Part shown: in pieces, positions 27,757-36,087 of the stretch
Position numbering within the stretch: the stretch's first letter is position 1
Layout of the letters: each line of letters starts with the position of its first letter
Assembly (NCBI RefSeq): GCF_011290365.1
Contig: NZ_CP049786.1
Location: 3,782,001 to 3,846,000 of the forward strand
Length of the DNA stretch: 64,000 nt
Direction of reading: 5' to 3'
Source of the DNA: Leclercia sp. 29361
GTDB taxonomy: Bacteria > Pseudomonadota > Gammaproteobacteria > Enterobacterales > Enterobacteriaceae
Made by a program: the position numbers and the translations under genes
The notes under the pieces: generated by a model
Database searches by the model: none
What the model was told of the DNA's origin: nothing
The model's input: the letters and a program-made list of their open reading frames with translations, nothing else

Positions 27757-29907
27757 TTAACTCTCTACCGCCTCTCGCAGGCGTTGTTTCATCGCGCTGT
27801 AGGTGGTCTGGGCATAATTTTCCGCCCAGTGTTGATCGGCAATAGGGTCGATCTTCACCGCGCAGTATTTGGTTTCCGGGGTTTTCGAGACCGGATCGAG
27901 GTTGTCCTGGGTCAGCTCGTTGCAGGCCCCGATCCACCACTGATAGGTCATGTACACCGCCCCCTGATTGATGCGTTCGCTCACCTCCGCGCGGCTGATC
28001 ACCTTCCCGCGACGGGAGCTGACCCACACCAGCTGGCGATCGCGGATGCCGAGTTTCTGTGCATCCTGCGGATGCATCTGCACAAAGCCCGGCTCATCCG
28101 CCAGAGTCTGCAATGCGGCGCAGTTGCCGGTCATCGAGCGGCAGGAGTAGTGCCCCACCTCGCGCACGGTGCAGAGCACCAGCGGATAGTCGGCGTCCGG
28201 CATCTCCGCCGGTTTGCGCCACGGGGCGGCAAACAGCTGGCCTTTGCCGCTCGGGGTGTCGAAGCGGTTGCCCTCGTAGAGCCACGGCGTGCCCGGGTGG
28301 TCGAGGCTCGGGCACGGCCACTGGATATGCCCCATGTCGCCCATTTTTTCGTACGTCACGCCGTAGAACAGCGGGCAGAGCTCGCGCATTTCGTCCCAGA
28401 TCTGCTGGTTATCGCGGTACGCCATCGGGTAGCCCATCGCGGTGGCGATCAGGCTGATGATCTCCCAGTCGCGCTTGACGTTGCCCTTCGGCTCAACGGC
28501 TTTTTCAAAGCGCTGGAAGCCGCGGTCGGCGCAGGTGAAGACCCCGCCGTGTTCGCCCCAGGAAGTGGCGGGCAGCAGCACGTCCGCCGCCTCGGCGGTT
28601 TTGGTCATAAAGATGTCCTGCACCACCACGAAGTCCAGCGCGTCAAACCCTTTGCGCACCAACCCTAAGTCGGCTTCGGTCTGAAGCGGATCTTCCCCCA
28701 TGATGTAATAGGCTTTGACCTTGCCCGCCAGCGCGAGGTGCGGCACTTCGGTGATCCGCACCCCGACCTGGTCATCCATCAACGCGGGATCGACGCCCCA
28801 CGCCCGGGCGAATTTCTCCCGCACCTGCGGGTCGGTGACATCCTGATAGCCAGGGAACTGGTTGGGGATCACCCCCATGTCGCATGCCCCCTGGACGTTA
28901 TTCTGTCCACGCACCGGGCCGACGCCGCAGTGTTCGCGCCCGAGGTTGCCGGTGAGCAGCGCCAGAGTGGAGAGCCCTTTCACCACGTCCACCGCCTGCC
29001 CGAACTGGGTCACGCCCATCCCCCACATCACGGTGGCGGACGGCGCGGCAGCGTATATACGCATCGCCTCGCGGATCTGCCGGGCGCTGACCCCGGTGAT
29101 CCCCTCGACGTTTTCCGGGGCGTAATTGCTGACCGTTGCGCGCAGCGCGTCCAGCCCTTCGGTATAGCGGGCCACGTAGTCGGCGTTGTAGAGGCTCTCG
29201 TCCAGCAGGGTGTAAATGAAGGCGTTCACCAGCGCCATGTTGCAGCCGTTGTTGATCTGCAGATGCCGGTCGGCAATGCGCGCGGTTTCAATTTTGCGCG
29301 GATCGCAGACGATCACCCGGGCACCGTTCTGTTTGGCTTTGATCACCCGGCGGGCGACGATCGGGTGCGAGTCGGCGCAGTTGTAGCCGAAGATCAGCAG
29401 GCATTTTGAGTTTTCGATATCGCTGATGGAGTTGCTCATCGCCCCGTTGCCCAGCGTCTCCTGCAGTCCGGCCACGCTCGGGCCGTGGCAGACGCGGGCG
29501 CAGCAGTCAACGTTGTTGGTGTTGAGCACCCCGCGGGCAAACTTCTGCATCACGTAGTTGGTTTCATTCCCGGTGCCGCGGGACGATCCGGTGGTCATGA
29601 TGGCGCGCGGCCCGTGACTGGCTTTGATGTCACTCAGGCGGCGGGCGGTGTAGCGAATCGCCTCGTCCCAGGAGACCGGCACAAACTTGCCGCCTTTCTG
29701 ATAGCGGATCATCGGCTGGGTGAGGCGCGGCGTCAGCAGCCGGGTATCGTTGAGAAAATCCCAGCCGTAATAGCCCTTCAGGCACAGCTGATTCTGGTTG
29801 GTGACGCCCTGCGCGCCCTCCGCACGAACAATTTTATTGTTATCGACGACGAGTTTTAACTTACAGCCCGCACCACAGTACGGGCAGACGCTGGTGATTT
29901 TTTTCAT
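27757..29907 (-). CDS. formate dehydrogenase H paralogue, cysteine form
   Basis: The protein has 716 residues from ATG 29907 (MKKITSVCPYCGAGCKLK), collinear with FdhF. At position 140, where FdhF has Sec, the codon is TGC (29490-29488), giving NVDCCARVCHGPSVAG; the bases around it match the fdhF gene but the SECIS hairpin is gone. The 4Fe-4S motif CPYCGAGC is intact. It is probably a working but slower, selenium-independent formate dehydrogenase for the hydrogenlyase or a related complex. It lies between hydN and hypF, 40 bp after hydN, so it is part of the FhlA-type operon. Confidence 0.93.
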   Translation of the reverse strand: MKKITSVCPYCGAGCKLKLVVDNNKIVRAEGAQGVTNQNQLCLKGYYGWDFLNDTRLLTPRLTQPMIRYQKGGKFVPVSWDEAIRYTARRLSDIKASHGPRAIMTTGSSRGTGNETNYVMQKFARGVLNTNNVDCCARVCHGPSVAGLQETLGNGAMSNSISDIENSKCLLIFGYNCADSHPIVARRVIKAKQNGARVIVCDPRKIETARIADRHLQINNGCNMALVNAFIYTLLDESLYNADYVARYTEGLDALRATVSNYAPENVEGITGVSARQIREAMRIYAAAPSATVMWGMGVTQFGQAVDVVKGLSTLALLTGNLGREHCGVGPVRGQNNVQGACDMGVIPNQFPGYQDVTDPQVREKFARAWGVDPALMDDQVGVRITEVPHLALAGKVKAYYIMGEDPLQTEADLGLVRKGFDALDFVVVQDIFMTKTAEAADVLLPATSWGEHGGVFTCADRGFQRFEKAVEPKGNVKRDWEIISLIATAMGYPMAYRDNQQIWDEMRELCPLFYGVTYEKMGDMGHIQWPCPSLDHPGTPWLYEGNRFDTPSGKGQLFAAPWRKPAEMPDADYPLVLCTVREVGHYSCRSMTGNCAALQTLADEPGFVQMHPQDAQKLGIRDRQLVWVSSRRGKVISRAEVSERINQGAVYMTYQWWIGACNELTQDNLDPVSKTPETKYCAVKIDPIADQHWAENYAQTTYSAMKQRLREAVES

Positions 29908-29947
29908 CAGTAACAGACCTGCTAAAAGTGAAAAGTAATGCTGACGC

Positions 29948-30493
29948 TTACAGCGCCAGCGAAGACATGTTGTCGAGCGCCGCACGGCGACGTTTTTCCA
30001 GACTCAGCTGCTCCAGCTTCTGCCTGTCGATGCAGACAATGGCATTGGTCGGGCAGGCCTGAATGCACGCCGGGCCGTCCGGCTGGTGGTAGCAGAGGTC
30101 GCACTTGTTGGCCTCGGCCTTCTCCGACATCACGTTCAGCCCGGCACCGATGCTGCGCACAACCGGACGCAGCACCACTTCCATCGCGCCGTATGGGCAG
30201 GCGACGACGCAGGTTTTGCACCCAATGCAGCGCTCCTGGTGGACGTGAACAAAGTCGTTATCGCGGGTGATCGCCCCGTTCGGGCAGACGCTGGCGCAAG
30301 GGGCGTCTTCACACTGGCGGCACATGGTGGCCGTAGAGACGTTGACGCCTTTAATGACGTGAATGCGCGGCAGGAAGTTCTGCGGGGTCAGCGAGGCGCA
30401 GTCCTGGGTGTCGTGGTGCGACACCACGCAGGCCACTTCACAGGTACGACAGCCGATGCATTTGCTGGCATCGGCAATGATGAAACGGTTCAT
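29948..30493 (-). CDS. hydN: HydN 4Fe-4S ferredoxin-like protein
   Basis: The 181-residue protein has four cysteine clusters of the 4Fe-4S type (CIGCRTCEVAC, CRQCEDAPCASVCP, CIGCKTCVVACP and CDLCYHQPDGPACIQACP). HydN carries electrons linked to FdhF and hydrogenase 3 in the cytoplasm and is related to HycB. It is the first gene of hydN-fdhF2-hypF-nickel permease and has a sigma-54 promoter. In E. coli hydN is cotranscribed with hypF. Confidence 0.95.
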   Translation of the reverse strand: MNRFIIADASKCIGCRTCEVACVVSHHDTQDCASLTPQNFLPRIHVIKGVNVSTATMCRQCEDAPCASVCPNGAITRDNDFVHVHQERCIGCKTCVVACPYGAMEVVLRPVVRSIGAGLNVMSEKAEANKCDLCYHQPDGPACIQACPTNAIVCIDRQKLEQLSLEKRRRAALDNMSSLAL

Positions 30494-30532
30494 CCTTACT
30501 CTCCGGGAATGATGGTTAGCTTGCCGGAGGTA

Positions 30533-30548
30533 TGCATAAATTGGGCCA
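30533..30548 (-). promoter_or_regulatory. sigma-54 promoter of hydN operon
   Basis: On the minus strand TGGCCCAATTTATGCA keeps GG and GC 12 bp apart. It ends about 40 bp before the hydN start, as expected for an RpoN promoter activated by FhlA. Confidence 0.85.
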
Positions 30549-30592
30549 GATATTAAGTTGATGAAATTAAAGGTTTTTATTTGGGGGTGTAG

Positions 30593-30620
30593 CTGTCATC
30601 GTCATAAGTGACGATGACAG
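30593..30620. promoter_or_regulatory. candidate FhlA upstream site of hydN
   Basis: A perfect 12-bp inverted repeat CTGTCATCGTCA/TGACGATGACAG with a 4-nt loop is centred about 84 bp upstream of the predicted hydN start of transcription. It shares TCGTCATAA-TG with the fdhF dyad. Confidence 0.55.
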
Positions 30621-30645
30621 GATTGACGGATTTGCTTTAGTCCTT

Positions 30646-30674
30646 GTAGGCCGGGCAAGCGAAGCGCCCCCGGC
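30646..30674. repeat. REP element
   Basis: GTAGGCCGGGCAAGCGAAGC followed by GCCCCCGGC is a typical enterobacterial REP/BIME unit. It marks the left edge of the accessory stretch after hydN. The rest of the 30494-30812 gap holds only the hydN control elements and no gene. Confidence 0.8.
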
Positions 30675-30812
30675 ATGGCCTTTCTGGAAAGCTCCTCGCA
30701 AACTTCAAAGTAACCTTATGTAATTCAGGGTTAAGGCTTTTATTCCCGTAATCAGGCTCGTAAAGTGACTGCGTTGCGGCACATCCGCAATCGGGTGTAG
30801 GAACCCGTTAGC

Positions 30813-30986
30813 ATGTATCGACATTCACTATGTCGTGGCAGCGTTTATCCCGTTACAATCACGGTGGCGCTGGCGGAGCAGCCGAGAGGCTGGCCGTTTT
30901 CTATGTGCGCGGTATTCCTACCTCCGTCAGCGCTGCCTCCCTCGAGCGTAGGAACTCATAGGGTGGCTAATTTAAATAGCATGTAG
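30813..30986 (+). CDS. small ORF resembling phage Ash-like leader proteins
   Basis: This 57-codon ORF (MYRHSLCRGSVYPVTI then VALAEQPRGWPFSMCAVFLP) ends 8 bp before the next gene. The AEQPRGWPF stretch recalls short Ash-like proteins of phage P4-type elements (from memory, not checked). It lies between two copies of GTAGGAAC (near 30798 and 30951). It has no clear ribosome site, so it could equally be a structured leader RNA. Function unknown. Confidence 0.35.
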   Translation: MYRHSLCRGSVYPVTITVALAEQPRGWPFSMCAVFLPPSALPPSSVGTHRVANLNSM

Positions 30987-30994
30987 AGGATGTC

Positions 30995-31453
30995 ATGATG
31001 ACTACTATCCTAACCCTGACTTACCCGCAATCTGACGAACAGGTTATTCCCGCTTCCCTGACTACGCCGCTTTCTGCTGCTGCGGATCTCTTTGAGGTCG
31101 CCGATCGCTGCGCCGCACTGGTGAGCGTATTGATCGAAACTGACGACAGAGCATCCCGCACTGCGCTCTGTGAAGGTCTGCTGTACGCACTGCGTCAGCT
31201 GCGTGAACGCTGTGATGCCGAACTCCCGCCGCACCTTATCGCCCAGTTGATCCAGGGGGAAACACTCACCTCCTGTATGCCGGACTGCTGGCAGGAAACC
31301 GCTCCTCAGGTGGATTATGCGCTGGCTTTGGCGCAGGCAATTCTGGGTGGAACCTTGCCCGCAAGTGTTGAGAAAGAACTGTCGGGGCTGCTGCACGATC
31401 TGGTCTGGCTGGTTAATGAGTTTGTGAAGGAGCCGTATATTACGGTGCATTGA
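30995..31453 (+). CDS. hypothetical protein, island left gene
   Basis: This 152-residue protein begins MMTTILTLTYPQSDEQ, is mostly helical and acidic, and has no signal peptide or membrane segment. I do not recognise its family. AGAGGA (30985-30990) precedes the start, making it a credible gene. It is GC-rich like the host, unlike the genes to its right, and may be co-transcribed with the small ORF before it. It resembles accessory proteins of prophage remnants only in context. Confidence 0.7.
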   Translation: MMTTILTLTYPQSDEQVIPASLTTPLSAAADLFEVADRCAALVSVLIETDDRASRTALCEGLLYALRQLRERCDAELPPHLIAQLIQGETLTSCMPDCWQETAPQVDYALALAQAILGGTLPASVEKELSGLLHDLVWLVNEFVKEPYITVH

Positions 31454-31744
31454 GTGCGGCTGGAAGTTGGTGAAGGCTGACTTATTTCAGGTTTGATAAG
31501 GGGCTGTGGTGGGCCCCTGAATACATTAAGGATAGGGTGGCGTTGGGGACTGGAGTTCGATTTTTTAAAAGCAAACAACTTCGACTGTAATATATGAGAA
31601 ACAATGAACTTGGTATAAACGAGAATCGTACATTTACATATTTGTTCCAGAGGCCAAATTTAGTACACCACAACATTATCGATTGATGCCTATCCTTTAA
31701 ATCTGGTCGGCCTATACATTAACAATCGATTTTTAAAGTCAAGG

Positions 31745-32515
31745 TTAGGACAGCTCTTCCCGCTTAACCAATGGAACGCTGTAATCAGGTCGAATACTCT
31801 TTGAACCCGGCATGGCTCGCATCTCTTGCGGAAAATGCCAGATATTAAAATCCTTGTTCGGGAATGTATCGTAATGGAATAAATCCCAGCCAAGCAAAGC
31901 AGCCATACGTTCAAAAGCTAGCTCCTTAGCCACTGATAGTTCCAACCGAGGATTAAGGTACTTCAAGTATCCAGAGTTCACAGCTCCGGTCAGAATGTCG
32001 ACAACTTGTAATCCAAGATGATGCTTAGAGTCGTGCATCGTCACAGACTTAACCAGCTTCTTCATCCCTGCCTTGGCCAGCATGTTGTTAGCAACAATAC
32101 CTGTCACTTCATCGTTCTTTTTGTATTTATCAATCTTCTGGTCAATGATTACGTCTACGTCACTCTTAATCTGTTTAGCAACGTTCTTAACGAGCATTGT
32201 ATACGTCTGGTAAAAAGCCAACTCCCTGTCCGTCTGCCAGTTGTTGTAAATGTTCTTAACTACAACAATCGAGTGGAAGCAACACGAGTTCTTGAGCACC
32301 ATAGCCAGCAGTTCAATGCAGATGTTTGCCTGCCCTGCACTGTTCTTAATCTTGGACCACTTCAACTCACCGACAATCCCGTGCTTATCTTTTAATTTCT
32401 GGACGCGCTCATTGAAGATGTGCAACGTGTCTTTACGCACACACAGCAAACCAATGCCATAACAGCGGTCACTCCCTGTCGTACCACTCTCATCACCAAA
32501 AGCCACGTATTCCAT
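31745..32515 (-). CDS. DUF3800 protein
   Basis: The protein has 256 residues from ATG 32515, chosen because the DUF3800 signature AFGDESG should lie near the N-terminus (here residues 5-11). Other acidic positions of this RNase-H-like family are DVDVIIDQ and the C-terminal HDSKHHLGLQVVDILTGAV. DUF3800 proteins occur often in defence islands, and some retrons have one as effector. This gene is convergent with the hypothetical gene on its left and separated from the retron by about 600 bp on the opposite strand, so a functional link is uncertain. Low GC suggests transfer. Confidence 0.82.
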   Translation of the reverse strand: MEYVAFGDESGTTGSDRCYGIGLLCVRKDTLHIFNERVQKLKDKHGIVGELKWSKIKNSAGQANICIELLAMVLKNSCCFHSIVVVKNIYNNWQTDRELAFYQTYTMLVKNVAKQIKSDVDVIIDQKIDKYKKNDEVTGIVANNMLAKAGMKKLVKSVTMHDSKHHLGLQVVDILTGAVNSGYLKYLNPRLELSVAKELAFERMAALLGWDLFHYDTFPNKDFNIWHFPQEMRAMPGSKSIRPDYSVPLVKREELS

Positions 32516-33112
32516 ATAAAAACCCACATAAAATTGAATGGCTATTTTATGCTCAACCCAAGCGACAGACAATGTTTGTAGGTCTGCTCAAGAGCTTTAG
32601 GTATCTAGTGTATCCATACGCTCGCAAAATCTACTCACGGCACTTGACGGGTAGGACAAAGGTCTTCTATGAGCGAAAAGCGGACATTTGATTAATGTCA
32701 GCAATTACATTTTCTAACTCCACCTAACCCTTGTGAAGTCTGTAAAAAAGCAAGGTGAAAAGCTCCGCTGGCGGTAAATCGTACTCGTTCCAAGCCTCCG
32801 CTGCCGGAGTTTTACCGAATGGCGTAGTAGGCAAACCGGCGCGTTCTTGCCCGGTGATGACCGCCAGCCCCCTATATCTGGTATGTCTCCTGACTGAGAG
32901 AGGCACAATATGTAGCGTTCAGCGTTGCAGCAGGGCGATTCGATAGAATTGGCGTTTTACCGAAAGGAAAGAAAAAACATCAGGGGCGGTCAGGCCGTGA
33001 AATGTTAACAACGTCCCTCCGTACAAGAAGCGGATGCTGCTGAAATCACAAAATGTCAGTCGGGCAGGAACAGAGAAATTGCAAGCCGCCCAATTTTTGA
33101 TATATTGAAGAT
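32516..33112. other. gap between DUF3800 gene and retron, gene remnants
   Basis: This stretch of about 600 bp holds no firm gene. It contains one small minus-strand ORF (32724-32906) and two copies of GTTTTACCGAA, at 32809-32819 and 32954-32964, both coding PFGKTP on the minus strand. A third copy is found after the retron gene. I read the stretch as remnants of a small gene, perhaps duplicated when the island formed. Confidence 0.4.
32724..32906 (-). CDS. possible small phage-type protein or remnant
   Basis: A GTG-started frame of 60 codons contains GLAVITGQERAGLPTTPFGK followed by TPAAEAWNEYDLPPAELF, which looks like genuine protein sequence rather than chance. I do not know the family. 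There is no clear ribosome site, so it may be the 3' part of a decayed gene. Confidence 0.3.
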   Translation of the reverse strand: MPLSVRRHTRYRGLAVITGQERAGLPTTPFGKTPAAEAWNEYDLPPAELFTLLFYRLHKG

Positions 33113-33245
33113 GGTTTATGGGCAGATTTTGGGTCGCGTTTCGCGATCAGTGAAAAAAATGTCCGGTAGGATTGCCCTTTCAGGAACTCATTGTCCTGGC
33201 GCTTCTTAGATTCTTGTCAAGTTTGCGTAAGAGTGCCCATAAACC
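33113..33245 (+). ncRNA. retron msr-msd RNA
   Basis: A perfect 12-bp inverted repeat, GGTTTATGGGCA (33113-33124) and TGCCCATAAACC (33234-33245), brackets about 110 bp just before the reverse transcriptase, which is the a1/a2 arrangement of retrons. Inside are a msr-type stem GGTCGCG-TTT-CGCGATC (33132-33148) and a msd-side hairpin CAGGA/TCCTG (33181-33198). The segment GGCAGATTTTGGG after a1 resembles retron Ec67 as I remember it. The RNA would prime and template a branched RNA-DNA molecule. Confidence 0.85.
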
Positions 33246-33265
33246 TTTTTAAATGGTGACGTATA

Positions 33266-35107
33266 GTGAATAGACTTTTATTATTAAAATCGGCAAAGAC
33301 AAAGCCGGATTTAGCAAGAATTTTAGGCGTAAAACCTTCTACATTAACGCATTGCTTATATATCGTTAAGCCTGAAAATCAATACCTACAATTCGAGATC
33401 CCCAAGAGAAACGGGGGTAAAAGAATTATCAGCGCTCCCTCAGGAATGCTAAAAAACCTGCAATCCTCCCTTTCAGATTTATTACTTGACTGCCTGGATG
33501 AAATTATCTTTCTGAAGTTCCCCGATTCAGAGATAACGAGGCAAAACGCAAAAAACTCTCTTTTTTTAAAAGTGAAGTGCTCTGGCTCAGAAACAAAACA
33601 GCCCTCGCTTTCGCATGGATTTGAAAGAAAACGTTCAATTATTACCAATGCAATGATGCACTTAGGGAAAAAGCACGTCTTCAATATTGATTTAGAAAAC
33701 TTCTTCGGTAGTTTTAATTTCGGAAGGGTGAGAGGTTTTTTCATTAAAAACGGAAACTTTTTGCTTGAACCAGAAATAGCCACGGTGATTGCAAAAATAG
33801 CATGTTATAATAATGAACTGCCTCAGGGCAGTCCGTGCTCGCCCGTCATTTCTAATTTAATCACTCATGCTTTAGATATTAAATTAGCGGCGGTCGCCGC
33901 AAAACATTCATGTACGTATACGAGATATGCAGACGATATAACTTTTTCAACCAGGAAGAAAAGTTTACCCTCTTCTGTAGCGAAATCAGATAATCATACT
34001 TTTGTTGCAGGGAAGGTCATCAGAAGAGAGATTGGCCGTTCAGGATTTTCGATTAATGAATCTAAAACGAGGGATCAATACAAAGACTCCCGGCAGGAAG
34101 TTACGGGGTTAGTTGTAAATAAAAAGCCAAATACTAAAAAAGAATACTGGCGGCTTGTGCGCGCTCAGTGCAATCATCTGTTTAACACGGGCGAGTTTAA
34201 AGAGACGATAAATGGCGCTGAGGTGACTGGCAACATTCACAGGCTCGAAGGGAAACTGACTTTCATTGACCAGGTTGATCATTATAACCGGCTTCGTCAG
34301 AACGAAAAGTTAAATCCTAAGTATCATTTAAAAAAAGACGCCATCAGAAAAAGTAACCCATCAAGAAGGCGTTATTTACATACGTCCAGAGAGACAACAT
34401 TTAGTAAGTTTCTTTTTTATCGCTGGTTCTATGGTAACACCAAACCTACGATTCTTACTGAAGGTCAGACTGATAATATTTATTTAAAGTCAGCAATATG
34501 GAAGCTCGCAGCCCAATTCCCTAAACTGGCAACTGGGAAAAGTGCCACAGAGCCTTATAAGACTTTGACTCAGTTTTTCAAATATAATGAGCGAACCCGA
34601 TACTTATTAGAACTTTTTGGTGGTGGTGATTATCTGAGGGATTTTGTAGCCAATTACAAAGAATTGTTTAATGCTTACAAAGCACCTAAACCATCGTACC
34701 CAGTAATTATATTCGTGGATAATGACTCCGGACCTAATAACCTGATTAATGAAGTTAAAAGAGTTAAAAGCATTGATATTTTCCCGGCGGGTGTAGGTGT
34801 GGCCGACATCCGTCAGTCTGAGTTTGTTCATATTTTTTGCAATCTTTATCTGGTGCTCACTCCTCAGGGAGCGGGAAGCTCTGAGACTGATATTGAGTAT
34901 TTCTTTAGTGATGCTGATCGGCTCAGGCAACATAAAGGAAAGCGTTTTAATACGATCGCCGACCGTGACAAAGTTAATGACCTAAGTAAAGAAGCATTTG
35001 CGACGCATATTGTTAAGGCGCAGAAAGGTATTATTGATTTTTCACGGTTTACTCATCTTTTAGAACGCATAGAAAAAGTGATAGATCACTATAATTCCAT
35101 AAAGTAA
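33266..35107 (+). CDS. retron reverse transcriptase fused to TOPRIM domain
   Basis: The protein has 613 residues from GTG 33266; the ATG at 33253 runs into a stop. The RT half has the retron-specific NAMMH (128-132), the motif NIDLENFFGSF, LPQGSPCSPVISN, the catalytic YADD (221-224) and VTG (279-281). The C-terminal third is a TOPRIM domain with EGQTD (Glu399) and VDNDSG (Asp485, Asp487), the layout of retron Eco2/Ec67 (RT-TOPRIM single-gene retrons, type I-C from memory). It is expected to make multicopy ssDNA and act in anti-phage abortive infection, with TOPRIM as toxic nuclease. Low GC shows recent acquisition. Confidence 0.93.
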   Translation: MNRLLLLKSAKTKPDLARILGVKPSTLTHCLYIVKPENQYLQFEIPKRNGGKRIISAPSGMLKNLQSSLSDLLLDCLDEIIFLKFPDSEITRQNAKNSLFLKVKCSGSETKQPSLSHGFERKRSIITNAMMHLGKKHVFNIDLENFFGSFNFGRVRGFFIKNGNFLLEPEIATVIAKIACYNNELPQGSPCSPVISNLITHALDIKLAAVAAKHSCTYTRYADDITFSTRKKSLPSSVAKSDNHTFVAGKVIRREIGRSGFSINESKTRDQYKDSRQEVTGLVVNKKPNTKKEYWRLVRAQCNHLFNTGEFKETINGAEVTGNIHRLEGKLTFIDQVDHYNRLRQNEKLNPKYHLKKDAIRKSNPSRRRYLHTSRETTFSKFLFYRWFYGNTKPTILTEGQTDNIYLKSAIWKLAAQFPKLATGKSATEPYKTLTQFFKYNERTRYLLELFGGGDYLRDFVANYKELFNAYKAPKPSYPVIIFVDNDSGPNNLINEVKRVKSIDIFPAGVGVADIRQSEFVHIFCNLYLVLTPQGAGSSETDIEYFFSDADRLRQHKGKRFNTIADRDKVNDLSKEAFATHIVKAQKGIIDFSRFTHLLERIEKVIDHYNSIK

Positions 35108-35157
35108 TCTCGCTTATAGCAGGTAGATATCAAACCCAGGTACTGGTAAGGTTTTGA

Positions 35158-35352
35158 TTGCCGATAAACTGCGGGTTTTACCGAATGCGGTCGAACATGA
35201 AAGTATCAGTCCGATCTTGGCACGGAGCAGACGGGGACGGTGGTGATGGGGCCCGTTTTGAGCGAATTGCAGAAGTCTCGGATATGCTTGATAGTTATGC
35301 TTGCAGATATAATTGGCATGATCCTGAAAATTTATATTTAAAGAATTATTAA
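35158..35352 (+). CDS. small ORF after retron, uncertain
   Basis: A frame of up to 64 codons (TTG 35158, or ATG 35182 or 35197) ends in DMLDSYACRYNWHDPENLYL, which looks protein-like. It overlaps the third GTTTTACCGAATG copy (35175-35187). No family is recognised and there is no convincing ribosome site. It could be the 3' end of a decayed gene. Confidence 0.3.
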   Translation: MPINCGFYRMRSNMKVSVRSWHGADGDGGDGARFERIAEVSDMLDSYACRYNWHDPENLYLKNY

Positions 35353-35398
35353 GTGCTGCCGATATTAGTAATTAAACTAAAAAAAGAAGATGTAATTT

Positions 35399-35896
35399 AT
35401 GTTAGATTTAGACGAAATGCGCCGCGCGTTAAGAAAACAAAACTCTATAACAGCAGGTCAAGATGGTGAGAACTATGCTAGTAAATGGCTGGAAAAATCC
35501 AAGTGGAAATTTGAATGTGTTGAGCAAGGAACAAATACCTTATCTGCAAACTTGAAATCATATGGGGGGAAACGCCCCGATTTTATTATTGAGACTGACG
35601 ATTCCTCGTATATTCTTTTAGATGCGAAGTATCATTCAACAGATGGGTGTACCTCCTTTACACTTACTGATTGTGAAATAGGAAAGTATCGAGCACTTCA
35701 GCAATTCTTAAAAAACGCTTATAATGATTGTACTTTCGAAGTAGTCTTCATGGTGTTTCCGAAAGAAAAAGATGGTGATGAATTCACATTTGTGAGTCTA
35801 GATGAGTTTGATAAAGGAGAGTGTACGACTCTAGCATCAAAAGATGCAACGAAAATTAGTCTGCTCAATCGAGATAACTTATGGTTTAAAAGTTAA
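35399..35896 (+). CDS. PD-(D/E)xK nuclease-like protein
   Basis: This 165-residue protein shows a nuclease core: a first helix with GQDGENYASKWL (Glu), then RPDF (Pro60-Asp61) and LLDAKYH (Asp75-Ala-Lys77), the spacing of PD-(D/E)xK endonucleases. There is no HTH or other domain, so it may act with a partner or be a small Holliday-junction- or restriction-type nuclease. It lies 290 bp after the retron on the same strand and is equally AT-rich. It may be a retron accessory gene or a separate defence gene. A 14-bp-stem hairpin follows it. Confidence 0.7.
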   Translation: MLDLDEMRRALRKQNSITAGQDGENYASKWLEKSKWKFECVEQGTNTLSANLKSYGGKRPDFIIETDDSSYILLDAKYHSTDGCTSFTLTDCEIGKYRALQQFLKNAYNDCTFEVVFMVFPKEKDGDEFTFVSLDEFDKGECTTLASKDATKISLLNRDNLWFKS

Positions 35897-35967
35897 TTAA
35901 TGAAAAATAATTAACCTGCGCCTTTTTTATTACTGTTTCCAGCATGCCGAAAATGTCTCTTTTATTT

Positions 35968-36002
35968 GAATAATTGTATATTTAATAGATATACAATTAT
36001 TC
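35968..36002. terminator. AT-rich 14-bp inverted repeat
   Basis: GAATAATTGTATAT and its perfect complement are separated by a 7-nt loop, about 70 bp after the nuclease-like gene. It may be a terminator, although the stem is almost all A/T, or a protein-binding or recombination site at the island edge. Confidence 0.4.
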
Positions 36003-36087
36003 CTAAGCTTATTTTTAGTTGTTAACAAGACTGTGTGCTATGAATGTCGGCTTCTGGCACAAAGCAGCCCATACAATAATTCCCTGC

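Noticed and set aside
33000..36000. CRISPR array in the AT-rich island
   Set aside because: No regularly spaced direct repeats; the only repeats are three scattered 11-13 bp copies.
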